DNA from: Bin87 sp965232895
GTDB lineage: Bacteria > Chloroflexota > Dehalococcoidia > Lucifugimonadales > UBA3495
Length of the DNA: 64,000 bases
Assembly (NCBI GenBank): GCA_965232895.1
Contig: OZ247430.1
Location: 2,604,001-2,668,000 of the forward strand
Direction: 5' to 3'
Below are positions 8,451 to 17,019 of the stretch, piece by piece (positions within the stretch are counted from its first letter, which is position 1; the number at the start of each line of letters is the position of its first letter). Below the pieces are notes generated by a model that saw only the letters and a list, made by a program, of their open reading frames with translations, searched no databases and was not told the origin of the DNA. A program made the translations under genes and the position numbers.

Positions 8451-9656
8451 TTAGCTCCTACCGTCCGCGATGTCGTTCATGAGGCGGGCGACCACTGGCC
8501 AACGGAAATTCAGCCGACCCGATCCGGACGCTCCTCCCCACTGCCGCATAAGCCTGTCGTTGGTGAGCCGTGCCTGGCTGCGTTTTTGATGGGTCTCCCG
8601 CTCACGGATCAAATTTCGAGCCGTTTGATCGCCTGCTAAATCCGTTCCGCCTGAGCTGCGTACCAGACTGACCCATTCGGTCACGAATCTGAGGGTCAGC
8701 GGCGAGGGTGGCCTTCCCTGGGAGCTGACCAGACCCCACAGACCCTCAAGATTCCAACTACCCAGATCGCTCCCTTCGACCTCATCGAGCCACCGATCAA
8801 GTAAATTGGAGAAATAGTCCCGTCCTCCCTCGTGCTGAGAAAGGCCGAGTTGTTCGGCGCGCTCGGCGAGCAGCACGTTGTAGAGCAGCGCGGCCCCGTG
8901 CATCGCGATGGCGAACCGTCGAGCCTCGTTCGCAGCATCGCGCACTTGCCCGGTGGCCGCTTTGACCTCGGCATCGTCCCAGGCGAACCGGGTGGCTTCG
9001 GAGCGTCGGTTGCCTGTGCCGACCAAAAATTCGAGCAAAGTGTTAGGCGCAGCCAGGCAGATGCGTTCGGCAAGCCAGGTCGCTTCGTCGCGCGTGAGGG
9101 CAAAATCGCAACTGGTGAGCGCAAAGAAGTCTTCCGGAGGCGCCGGCATTGAGGGATCCCAGACCGCATCAGAATTTTCGACGTACTCAGTTGCGTCTTG
9201 CGGGGGTCGAGAGGCTGGACGCAAGCCCGCAATGTGCGTCGGGGTGCCATTGTGCCTCAAGATGCCGAAGCGCCGCAGGCTGTTCCAATAGATGGTGGAG
9301 GGCAGGTTTTGGACCCGCTCGCCCACGACGCCTCCAATCAATCCTGAGGAATCTCCCCCGTTGCGCAGCGCTCCGATCAGACGCCGTTCCTGCGTATCCA
9401 CCCAAGAAGAGAGTTGCGACCCCTGACGCCGCCGGCGGGCGCCCTCACGGTAGAACCAGGGCACGAACAGCAGATACCGAGCCCGGGTCAGCAGCACCGA
9501 CGTTCCCGGGAACAGAGTGTCGCTCAACGCGTCCCGTATCTGGCCGAGTCCCAACTCGTCACGGCTATCGGGCTGGGAGAACATCCTGACTATCTCCCGA
9601 GCGCGACGCTGATCAGCTTCGGAATAATCCAGCCAGGCGAGAACGGCGGGGGGCAT
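8451..9656 (-). CDS. DUF6361-family protein, first gene of PLD-helicase operon
   Basis: A 401-residue soluble protein beginning MPPAVLAWLDYSEADQRRA, followed by FPGTSVLLTRARYLLFVPW and a Trp/Arg-rich region. I recognise this N-terminus as the DUF6361 family, which is repeatedly met beside helicase and PLD genes; no enzymatic motif is visible. AAGGAG sits seven bases before the start. With the two downstream genes it forms a tight leftward operon with spacings of +4 and -4 bases. It may be the sensor or recognition subunit, but this is inference from context only. The family name is from memory and should be confirmed by profile search. Confidence 0.7.
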   Translation of the reverse strand: MPPAVLAWLDYSEADQRRAREIVRMFSQPDSRDELGLGQIRDALSDTLFPGTSVLLTRARYLLFVPWFYREGARRRRQGSQLSSWVDTQERRLIGALRNGGDSSGLIGGVVGERVQNLPSTIYWNSLRRFGILRHNGTPTHIAGLRPASRPPQDATEYVENSDAVWDPSMPAPPEDFFALTSCDFALTRDEATWLAERICLAAPNTLLEFLVGTGNRRSEATRFAWDDAEVKAATGQVRDAANEARRFAIAMHGAALLYNVLLAERAEQLGLSQHEGGRDYFSNLLDRWLDEVEGSDLGSWNLEGLWGLVSSQGRPPSPLTLRFVTEWVSLVRSSGGTDLAGDQTARNLIRERETHQKRSQARLTNDRLMRQWGGASGSGRLNFRWPVVARLMNDIADGRS

Positions 9657-9735
9657 GAACGGCTCCTTGTGGGCAATTGAGGATTAGGTGATTCGTCAAA
9701 GGAGGTCCCAACATCAAGGACTGACCGGTTGCTCA

Positions 9736-9763
9736 ATCCTACCGCATCATCAACAGAAAGCAA
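9736..9763 (-). promoter_or_regulatory. Possible promoter of the DUF6361-PLD-helicase operon
   Basis: On the minus strand TTGCTT (plus 9758-9763) and TAGGAT (plus 9736-9741) are separated by 16 bases, about 80 bases upstream of the DUF6361 start. The match to sigma-70 boxes is only fair, so this is a tentative call. Confidence 0.3.
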
Positions 9764-9777
9764 CGCTTGGAGCGTCG

Positions 9778-11847
9778 TCAATCGCGCAGGTCGTCCAGGA
9801 ACTCGGACGCCGGCTTGGCGCCGGTCACCAGCAGGCGATCTCTCGCCCTGGTGCAGGCTACGTACAGCAGGTTGCGCTCGGTGTTATAGACCTCGTCCAG
9901 GTCCGCTTCGTCGGTTATCTCTTCGACGCGGGATTGCAGCGGGATAGCTTCCGCGTCGCAGGCCGCGACGGCGACGGCGCGGAACTCCAGGCCCTTGGCC
10001 AGGTGCATGGTCCCTATAGTCATGCAACCGCCGACGGTGTCGCCATTCTCGTCGAGGATGGCAAAAGGCACGCCGGCGCGCCTGGCAACCTCAGTCGCCC
10101 TATTCATCTGAGCCTGAGATCGGACAAACACGCCGATTTCCTGCGGTTCCAAGCCATCGGATAGAGCTTGCCTGAGCCATTCGGCCACGGTCTCAACTTC
10201 GCTTTCCTCATCTTCCAGCACCTTCACCATTGGCGACGGGCCGTTGAATACGGAGATGGTGCCGGTACGCGCTTCGAGGTTGCCGTCGGCATCTGCGATC
10301 TCGGGGTCCAGCAAACGATCGGCCTGCATCCTGATCTGGTGCGACGTGCGGTAGTTGACGCGCAGGGTTTGGGAGCGGCCGCGAATGTCAATGCCCAACT
10401 CTCGCCAGGAGAAGGGCAGCTGGAAGATGCGCTGGCCCAGGTCGCCGGCAAAGAACAGACCATTCTCCCTGCCGCCGGCCAGCGCGGCGAGGAACCGCAG
10501 TTGGGGAACGTTCACGTCCTGGGCTTCATCGACCACCACGTAATTGAACGGCCTTTCACCCGTATTCGCTATCGCCACCGTCAACCGCCCGAGCACTTCG
10601 GCCAGGGTGGTCAAATCATCCTTCTGCAATCCCGACTTGACCCATTCGAAAATCGGCCATAGGGTCTCGCGCTGCGATTCTGACAGCCGGCGGTAGCGGC
10701 CGGCGCGGCGGATACTGCGGTAATCCTCCCAGGAATCGAGCTGCCAGCCGTCCACCACCCGCTCCCATTCCGTGTAAAGGAACGCTGCGGACAAATTGCT
10801 CCCGCGCCACTGGATGGCTTCGTCGATGAGCGTTTCCACGTCCGCCCGTTGCGCCAGTTTGGGATTGTCGAATCGCTGGCCGTAAAGATCCAAAGCGACG
10901 GCGTCCAGGGACGCCACGGTGATGCGCTTGAGGATGGCGTCATCGTGGTTGACCAGCAGTTCCAGCTTGGTTTGCAGCAGGCGGGCCAATGCGTCGGAAA
11001 AGGTGGTGAGGAGCACCCGCCCTGAGGGGTTGGCTTCGGCAAGATGCGCCGCTCGATGCAGCGCCACCACGGTCTTGCCGGTGCCGGCTGAACCGGACAC
11101 CCGCGCCGGCCCGTTGTAGCGGCGCTCCACCATCGCCCGTTGATCGGGATGCAGGAATACAATCCATTGCTCCCAGGGGTACTCCAACGCCGCGGCCAGT
11201 TCCTCGACGTTGTGCATGACGCGGAAACGGCGCAGCGCGTCGGGATGGTCGAAGGGGTCCGCGCCCGACGGAGCCGGCAGCGACGGCTGCGGATACTTGC
11301 CCACGGCCAATTCCAGCAGGGCCTCTGCCGCCTCGGTGGGCAGGTGGGTCGCCAGATCCAGCACGCTGTCTTCGTTCGCCATCCGCACGTCGTCCAGCCA
11401 CTCCGCGGGGACGCCATAGCCCAGCAACTGGTGATCAGGGACGTGGGAGAACAGCGGCGGCTTTGGCGACGGCGCAACCGGAGTTTCCACGTACACGGGC
11501 ACCGCGATTTCCTGGACCACCTCGCGCAGTTCGACCAGTTGGGCGGCGCCGGTGGTGGGGTGGGTCTCCAGCTTCCGGCGTTCCGCCCAGCGGTAGGCGT
11601 CGTCGTGTCGTCCGACGTAGCAGAGGACCACATCCTCGCGGGCGCGGTGAAAGATGATGCGCAAGTCGAGGCTGACGCGTGCGGACCAGAAATTGGGGTC
11701 CCTGGTATTCGTCAGCTTGTGCAGGCCCAAACCGGGTTGCGACGGATTGGTTTGCAGATCAAAGGCGGTGGTCTTGGCAGCCCGCTGCTGGTCATTAGGC
11801 AGCCGGCCGAGGCTGGTGGTGAACGTGTCGGTTATGCGGAACTGCAT
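9778..11847 (-). CDS. Gabija GajB-like UvrD helicase with N-terminal RelE/ParE-like domain
   Basis: A 689-residue protein in two parts. Residues 1 to about 100 (MQFRITDTFTTSLGRLP … LHKLTNTRDPNFWSARV … IIFHRAREDVVLCYVGRHDDAYRWAER) read as a RelE/ParE-type toxin fold. The rest is a superfamily 1 helicase: Walker A SGSAGTGKTVVAL (about 248-260), DEAQDVN (about 440), GTMHLAKGLEF and NLLYVACTRARDRLLVTG near the C-terminus. It overlaps the upstream OLD-type nuclease gene by 16 bases. That order, OLD nuclease then UvrD helicase, is the arrangement of Gabija (GajA-GajB). Classical GajB lacks the RelE-like head and is shorter, so this is a variant or a related two-gene system. Confidence 0.8.
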   Translation of the reverse strand: MQFRITDTFTTSLGRLPNDQQRAAKTTAFDLQTNPSQPGLGLHKLTNTRDPNFWSARVSLDLRIIFHRAREDVVLCYVGRHDDAYRWAERRKLETHPTTGAAQLVELREVVQEIAVPVYVETPVAPSPKPPLFSHVPDHQLLGYGVPAEWLDDVRMANEDSVLDLATHLPTEAAEALLELAVGKYPQPSLPAPSGADPFDHPDALRRFRVMHNVEELAAALEYPWEQWIVFLHPDQRAMVERRYNGPARVSGSAGTGKTVVALHRAAHLAEANPSGRVLLTTFSDALARLLQTKLELLVNHDDAILKRITVASLDAVALDLYGQRFDNPKLAQRADVETLIDEAIQWRGSNLSAAFLYTEWERVVDGWQLDSWEDYRSIRRAGRYRRLSESQRETLWPIFEWVKSGLQKDDLTTLAEVLGRLTVAIANTGERPFNYVVVDEAQDVNVPQLRFLAALAGGRENGLFFAGDLGQRIFQLPFSWRELGIDIRGRSQTLRVNYRTSHQIRMQADRLLDPEIADADGNLEARTGTISVFNGPSPMVKVLEDEESEVETVAEWLRQALSDGLEPQEIGVFVRSQAQMNRATEVARRAGVPFAILDENGDTVGGCMTIGTMHLAKGLEFRAVAVAACDAEAIPLQSRVEEITDEADLDEVYNTERNLLYVACTRARDRLLVTGAKPASEFLDDLRD

Positions 11848-13682
11848 TCTTGATCATTTGGATCGCCGAACGCCTCCGCGAGGAGGTCGAAGATCACGAC
11901 AAAATGCTCAAAGTCGTCAACGGTGCCGTTTTCGCATAACCAATTGCACAGATTGGTTTTCTGGCTCTGATTGATAGCCCATTTCTCAGCGATGGTTTGT
12001 TCCTGCCCGCCGTAGATCGCCGTGCCACCTGGCTCGATGTCGATGAACGCTTTGTTGAAAGCGATGGCTTTGTCTAGAGTGGCTTCACTGAACAGGTTCT
12101 CGACGCCTTTGGCTATGGGATGGTCGCTTATAAACGGATTTTTGCGTTTGAACCTGTTGCCTTTGGTGTCGGCCTGACCCTCATATTCGCAGTCGAACAG
12201 GATGACAACCTTCCGGGCAACCACATTGTCGGAAATGCTCATCAAACCCTTCCAAATATTAGTCATGCTGCCTGATCCATTTCCGTCCTCTATCTTTACT
12301 CCAGCGAGGATGTCCTGTTTATCCAACAATTGCGCTGCTCTCTGCAAGTACGCGATATCGGTTTTGCCTTCCATATACAAAATGGGGGATTGAGCTTCCT
12401 GTATGGCGGTCTGTACGTCATCGGCGAATTTGGTAGTGGTGGAGAACGCACTATAAGCATCTCCAAACTCGGAAAATTCCTCTGGACCGATTGGCTGCCC
12501 ATCCGGCATCCGGTACAGTGCGAAGCCATTCTCGCCAAAAGCCTCGCTCATGCCGAGCACGAACAATGGCGAGTGGGTCGTAACAACGAACTGTACTTTC
12601 GGGAACAACCGGATCAGGCTCGAAAGGACTTCGTACTGGTGGACGGCATGGAGATGCAGGTCAATTTCATCAACCAACACAATCCCCGTGATCTCCGCTG
12701 CTGATGACGACAAGCCACCGCTAAGGTCGTAATCCCGTAGGATGGACAAAAAGAGGTTCAATAACGATGTCTCCCCACTGGACAATTGAAAGACGTTGGG
12801 AACCAGGTTTCCCTCGGGTCCTTCTAGCGATACAATGCGATTTTGGCGTGAACCGATACCGAACCTGACCTGCGTTTCTGCTTTTATTACAAGACGCACT
12901 ACTTGCAACGCGGCTTCAAATAGGTCGGTGGCATTGCCTTGGGGTGCGAGCTGTACCGGCAGCGTAACCGATTGGCCTTGATTTTGTCCTTGGATCGGCA
13001 AGTTGACGGTTCGGGACTCGAACACAGCTCGATCGTATGCAAGGTCGAACAGCCAATTCTGATTGACTCGCAATGACAGGTAATTCACCAGTTTCCGGTC
13101 GGAATACCCCTCCATACGTCTCAGGTTCACGTATTCCGCTGGAGTGCTCAAGCTTTCTTGATTCAGCCAAGCAGGCTCTTCAAACCGGTTGGACGGAAAA
13201 TACAACGCGCAGCCATTTGCGAACTCCTCACGTACATTATTTTGCGAGGCGTTGAAAATATTCGAAAAAAGGTGGTCGTTCGAATCCTCTGGCATTTGTC
13301 CCCACTGTAATTTGGCATCTCCATCCGAGATGTCGTCGGGGATGTTTTCGTAGTCTCGTTTGAGCCGCCTCGATCGCAACTCGCCCAAGAACCAGCCGCT
13401 GCCGAAATCCACTTTGGCGAAGTAAGTTTCACGGCCAGTTTTTATGTAGGCGTTATTGCGTATTTTGAACACCTTGTCCTGTTCCACTTCAGGGCTGCCG
13501 GGGAAGGCGTGGTCATTGGCAGACGCCAGTCCGTTTACTATATGCGAGAGTAAGATGGTCTTGCCTGAGCCATTGGCACCCACCAAAACGACCGGTTTCG
13601 GAACATCGCCGTCGAACGGAAAAGTGATATCGACATGGCCGATGGGACCGTAGTTGCTAATTTGCACCCTCGATATGTACAT
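11832..13682 (-). CDS. OLD-family ATPase/TOPRIM nuclease, GajA-like
   Basis: A 616-residue protein. The N-terminal ABC-type ATPase has Walker A VGANGSGKT (35-42), signature QLSSGETSLL (about 299), Walker B GIVLVDEIDLHLH (about 333-345) and the OLD-type H-loop VVTTHSPLFVLG (about 365). A C-terminal TOPRIM domain follows with ILYMEGKTDIAYL (about 432) and VVILFDCEYEG (about 492). The Glu and the acidic pair would bind the catalytic metal; the pair reads DxE rather than the more usual DxD. GajA of Gabija is a sequence-specific nickase held off by nucleotides. Base composition is lower in GC than in the mod gene upstream. PARIS or a stand-alone OLD nuclease are alternatives, but the adjacent helicase favours Gabija. 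Confidence 0.82.
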   Translation of the reverse strand: MYISRVQISNYGPIGHVDITFPFDGDVPKPVVLVGANGSGKTILLSHIVNGLASANDHAFPGSPEVEQDKVFKIRNNAYIKTGRETYFAKVDFGSGWFLGELRSRRLKRDYENIPDDISDGDAKLQWGQMPEDSNDHLFSNIFNASQNNVREEFANGCALYFPSNRFEEPAWLNQESLSTPAEYVNLRRMEGYSDRKLVNYLSLRVNQNWLFDLAYDRAVFESRTVNLPIQGQNQGQSVTLPVQLAPQGNATDLFEAALQVVRLVIKAETQVRFGIGSRQNRIVSLEGPEGNLVPNVFQLSSGETSLLNLFLSILRDYDLSGGLSSSAAEITGIVLVDEIDLHLHAVHQYEVLSSLIRLFPKVQFVVTTHSPLFVLGMSEAFGENGFALYRMPDGQPIGPEEFSEFGDAYSAFSTTTKFADDVQTAIQEAQSPILYMEGKTDIAYLQRAAQLLDKQDILAGVKIEDGNGSGSMTNIWKGLMSISDNVVARKVVILFDCEYEGQADTKGNRFKRKNPFISDHPIAKGVENLFSEATLDKAIAFNKAFIDIEPGGTAIYGGQEQTIAEKWAINQSQKTNLCNWLCENGTVDDFEHFVVIFDLLAEAFGDPNDQECSSA

Positions 13683-13744
13683 GGCTTCAACATTCCAGTC
13701 GTTGGTTGCGTTTTGACCGCATCCAGATCTCTATCAGGGGTCAT

Positions 13745-16588
13745 TTACCCCACCCGAAACACCTTCATCACCTCGTCGCCCAGGTGGTTGATTACCTTGA
13801 CGGCGATGCGGCCGGTTTCTGGTTTGGGGAAGGGGCGCGAGGTGTCGCTGTTCAGGGTGGCCCAAGCGTCGGCGTCGATCTCGGCTTTCAGGGTGGTTTT
13901 CAGGGAGCGGTACGGGTCGCTGGCGCCCAGGAAGTAGGCGTGGCGGACGAAGAAGCTCTCCTGGTTGTAGTCGGTGTCGATGAACCAGCAGGCGATACCC
14001 TCCGGCCCGTCGCTGCGCACCTCGCCGGTGTTGGGATGGAACACGTCCACGCCGTTGACCCGCACCTGGATCTGGTCGTCCTCGGCCTCCAGGATGTCGA
14101 TGTCCGGCTCGCCGAAGATGACGAACAGGTTGCCGTTGCCGGTGTTCTTCAGCTCGCCGGCCATGTGCAGGTCGGCGTTCATGCGAGCCTTCAGCACCGG
14201 GACCCGCCCGAGGCTCTCGAACTCGGTGGTGTGGGCGTCGTAGTTGAAGGCGCAGGCGATGAGCACGTCGAACCCGCACTCGGCGGCCTCCCGCGCGGCC
14301 TCCACCAGGTCGGGACGGGACACGGTGCCGAACTCGGGGCCGATGAAAATGCCGGCCCGCTTCTCCGGTCCGGTCATGGCGTCGTCATCATGCTCGTCGC
14401 CACCGGCGCCCTCGACGTACTTGCCCTCGGCGCACACGAGGCGGCCCGGCCAGGGCATCAGCGAGGTGAAGCTGATGCGGTCCTCCTTGTGGGCCTGCTG
14501 CACGCCGGAACGCCGCAGGTTGTCCAGGATGACCTCGCCGAAGTCGTAGCCGGTCCCGTAGCCGTTGCGCGGTTCGGCGATGCCGTCGAGCACGTCGCCG
14601 TTCTCATCCACGCCCAGCACCCGGTGGGGCGAGATGCTCTCCACGGTGAAGGGGCCGGCGACCCGCACCTTGGTGCGATCCTCGTAGGGCTTGTCGTACA
14701 GGTACTCGTACTCGGCATGGGCTGCGATCGACGCGTCGATCTCCCTCTGGCGGGCGATGCGCAGCTCCCACCAGCGGGTGTGCAGATCCTGTGCCTCCGG
14801 CGACCACTCTTCTTCATCGGCGTCGCGTGGAATCTCCCACTCCTCCCACTCGGTATCCAAAGCGGTGTTGAGGGCGGCTCGGACGGGCTCCATCTGCTGC
14901 TGATAGTCCTCGTAGATGACGTCGATCTCGGCGTTGTTGGCGATGTCGCGCAGGGTGATGTGGGGCACCCGCTCGTACACGAAGCCCTGGCGGACGTTGC
15001 CGTAGGTGGGCATCTGCGACGGGTCGCGGCGGGACAGTTCGGCCTCCTTGACCTGACCCTCCCTGCTGTCGGCCAGGGTGTAGTAGGGGTAGCGGGCGCC
15101 CATGATACGGGCGCGGGCCAGGGCCAGGGCGACGCGAGAGGTGTCGATGGTGATCCACCGCCGGCCCCACTGCTCGGCAACGTAGGCGGTGGTGCCGGAG
15201 CCGCAGGTGGGGTCCAGAACCAGGTCGCCGGGGTCGGTGGTCATGAGGATGCAGCGCTGGATGACTAAAGAATTCGTCTCGACTACATACGATTTGCCAC
15301 CTCCGAACGACGTTGACAGTGTATCTAGCCAAACATTGGACGAGTTTACGAAAGGATAATCCGCGTGCTTTAGCCGGAACCGGACAGTGCTTCCCCTGTC
15401 GTAGAGCCGATTGGCCTTCGCCAATCGGCTAAAACCTTCTGGTGTAGAACGCCATCCGCCCTTCGCGGGTGGCGCATATTGTTTTCCTTCAAAGGTCACG
15501 ACAAACCGAGAATTTGTCCCACCAGATTGGGATTGAGTTTGGCTTGGCTGGAAAGCGTCGTAATGACGATGCCCATCGAGCCATGCTGTTAATTCGCTCC
15601 TTGACAGGGTGAAATGAGTGCCATCCTCGCGTTGCGCATAGTTGAACGCGCGTGCCAATTGGTCTCGAGTGCGTTCAGAGAGCAGGGGCCGATATTTGTA
15701 GTGGTCAATGTCTTTCGCGTACCAAAGTATGAAGTCGACGACGCCATCTAATCCACTTCCAAGTCGTCCGCTTGAAGTGCGAAAAGTAATTTGACTTGCA
15801 AAATTACTTTCCCCAAACACCTCGTCCATCACAGCCCGTACCCGATGCACGTTCTCATCGCCGATCTGGACAAACACCGAGCCAGACTCTGACAACAGGT
15901 CTCTGGCCACTGTCAACCGATCACGCAGGTAGGTGAGGTAGGAGTGGATGCCGTCGCGCCAGGTGTCGCGGAAGGCCTTGACCTGCTCCGGCTCGCGGGT
16001 GATGTGGGCCGCGTTGCCGTCCCGCACGTCGCGGCTGGTGGTGCTCCACTGGAAGTTGGAGTTGAACCGGATGCCGTAGGGCGGGTCGATGTAGATGCTC
16101 TGCACCCTTCCCTGCAGGCCCTCCCGCTCGGCCAGCGACGCCATCACCTGCAGGCTGTCGCCCAGGATCATGCGGTTCTGCCAGTAGCCGTCGTGCTGGT
16201 AGAAGTCGGTGCGGTCGGCGCCCTCGGGCAGGCCGTTGAAGTCGGCGAACCAGTCCAGCTGCACGCCCGCATCCGGCCGGCCCTTTTGAGACTGGCGCAT
16301 CAGGTCGGCGATGAGCGCCTTGGGGTGCACCTTCTCCTGAATGTACAGGGGCGGCACGTTGACCACCAGGTCGGACAGGTCCTGATCATCCTTGCCCCGC
16401 CACACCAACTGGGGATCCAGGTCGCGGTTGCGCCGCTCGTATGACTTCTGGAGGGGAGTTTCCTGCTCCTCGCGCACCATGGACTGGTACTCGGCGGTGG
16501 GAATGTTGGTGCGGGTGTCGTCCTCGTGGCGCAGGGCTTCCACGGTGCGCTCGCGTCGGCGATTCCCGGTCCTTCTGGCGCTGGTCAT
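13745..16588 (-). CDS. mod: Type III restriction-modification methyltransferase (Mod)
   Basis: A 947-residue N6-adenine methyltransferase of the beta class: motif IV in IYIDPPYGIRF (about residues 165-175) precedes motif I in LVLDPTCGSGTTAYV (about 453-467). The roughly 230 residues between them are the target-recognition domain. Type III Mod proteins recognise short asymmetric sites and protect them, and together with Res restrict unmethylated DNA. The protein is longer than many Mod proteins because of an extended C-terminal region. The start overlaps the stop of the PIN gene (ATGA). DNA between about 15250 and 15930, encoding the recognition domain, is clearly more AT-rich than the flanks, a sign of domain exchange. 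Confidence 0.92.
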   Translation of the reverse strand: MTSARRTGNRRRERTVEALRHEDDTRTNIPTAEYQSMVREEQETPLQKSYERRNRDLDPQLVWRGKDDQDLSDLVVNVPPLYIQEKVHPKALIADLMRQSQKGRPDAGVQLDWFADFNGLPEGADRTDFYQHDGYWQNRMILGDSLQVMASLAEREGLQGRVQSIYIDPPYGIRFNSNFQWSTTSRDVRDGNAAHITREPEQVKAFRDTWRDGIHSYLTYLRDRLTVARDLLSESGSVFVQIGDENVHRVRAVMDEVFGESNFASQITFRTSSGRLGSGLDGVVDFILWYAKDIDHYKYRPLLSERTRDQLARAFNYAQREDGTHFTLSRSELTAWLDGHRHYDAFQPSQTQSQSGGTNSRFVVTFEGKQYAPPAKGGWRSTPEGFSRLAKANRLYDRGSTVRFRLKHADYPFVNSSNVWLDTLSTSFGGGKSYVVETNSLVIQRCILMTTDPGDLVLDPTCGSGTTAYVAEQWGRRWITIDTSRVALALARARIMGARYPYYTLADSREGQVKEAELSRRDPSQMPTYGNVRQGFVYERVPHITLRDIANNAEIDVIYEDYQQQMEPVRAALNTALDTEWEEWEIPRDADEEEWSPEAQDLHTRWWELRIARQREIDASIAAHAEYEYLYDKPYEDRTKVRVAGPFTVESISPHRVLGVDENGDVLDGIAEPRNGYGTGYDFGEVILDNLRRSGVQQAHKEDRISFTSLMPWPGRLVCAEGKYVEGAGGDEHDDDAMTGPEKRAGIFIGPEFGTVSRPDLVEAAREAAECGFDVLIACAFNYDAHTTEFESLGRVPVLKARMNADLHMAGELKNTGNGNLFVIFGEPDIDILEAEDDQIQVRVNGVDVFHPNTGEVRSDGPEGIACWFIDTDYNQESFFVRHAYFLGASDPYRSLKTTLKAEIDADAWATLNSDTSRPFPKPETGRIAVKVINHLGDEVMKVFRVG

Positions 16589-17019
16589 GTTTTATTGTCT
16601 CCAGTGGCGGGCAAAAACAGGTTCAGTAATGTTGCGCCCAAGCCGTCAACATCCGCAACGTTTCGCGTTACGAGTACCAGATTATGCACAATCGCGGTGG
16701 TTGCCAACAGGCCGTCGATCACCGGAACGGGGCGAGTTGCAGCAAGCCGTCCCCAGATGTTGGCCACGGAATCGTCCACGGGCAGTACGCGGCTGGAAAA
16801 CTGTGCCCGTACCGTTTCCAGCCAGGACTCCAGGGTATCCGCTTGCGGCAGGTCGCCGCGCCGCCGGGCAAGCTCGATCCCTCGGCGAATCTGGCCAATG
16901 CTCAGTGAACTGATAAAGAGCTGTGCTTCCTCAACGCGGGAGTACCAATCGCAGACGTGTGCATCGCAACGAGCTCCCATCCTAACTTCGGAGATCACGT
17001 TGGTGTCCATCAGGAACAT
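16585..17019 (-). CDS. PIN-domain ribonuclease (VapC/FitB-like) inside a type III RM operon
   Basis: A 144-residue PIN protein with MFLMDTNVISEV at the N-terminus (first catalytic Asp at residue 5), conserved acidic positions in the middle, and PVIDGLLATTAIVHNLVLVTRN (second acidic cluster) near 115-135. PIN domains cut RNA using Mg2+ and normally act as VapC or FitB toxins with a small DNA-binding antitoxin. No antitoxin gene lies next to it: its start overlaps the res stop (TGATG) and its stop overlaps the mod start (ATGA). It is thus translated as a fixed part of the res-PIN-mod operon. Whether Mod, Res or the XRE protein restrains it is unknown. Confidence 0.85.
   Translation of the reverse strand: MFLMDTNVISEVRMGARCDAHVCDWYSRVEEAQLFISSLSIGQIRRGIELARRRGDLPQADTLESWLETVRAQFSSRVLPVDDSVANIWGRLAATRPVPVIDGLLATTAIVHNLVLVTRNVADVDGLGATLLNLFLPATGDNKT

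Noticed and set aside
3432..9656. DISARM system
   Set aside because: PLD and SNF2-like helicase recall DrmC and DrmD, but DrmA, DrmB and the methylase are missing and the first gene is a DUF6361-type protein.
13706..15268. Long open frame opposite the mod gene (over 500 codons)
   Set aside because: It is the Val/Gly/His-rich mirror of a GC-rich coding strand; mod has full catalytic motifs and overlapped starts.
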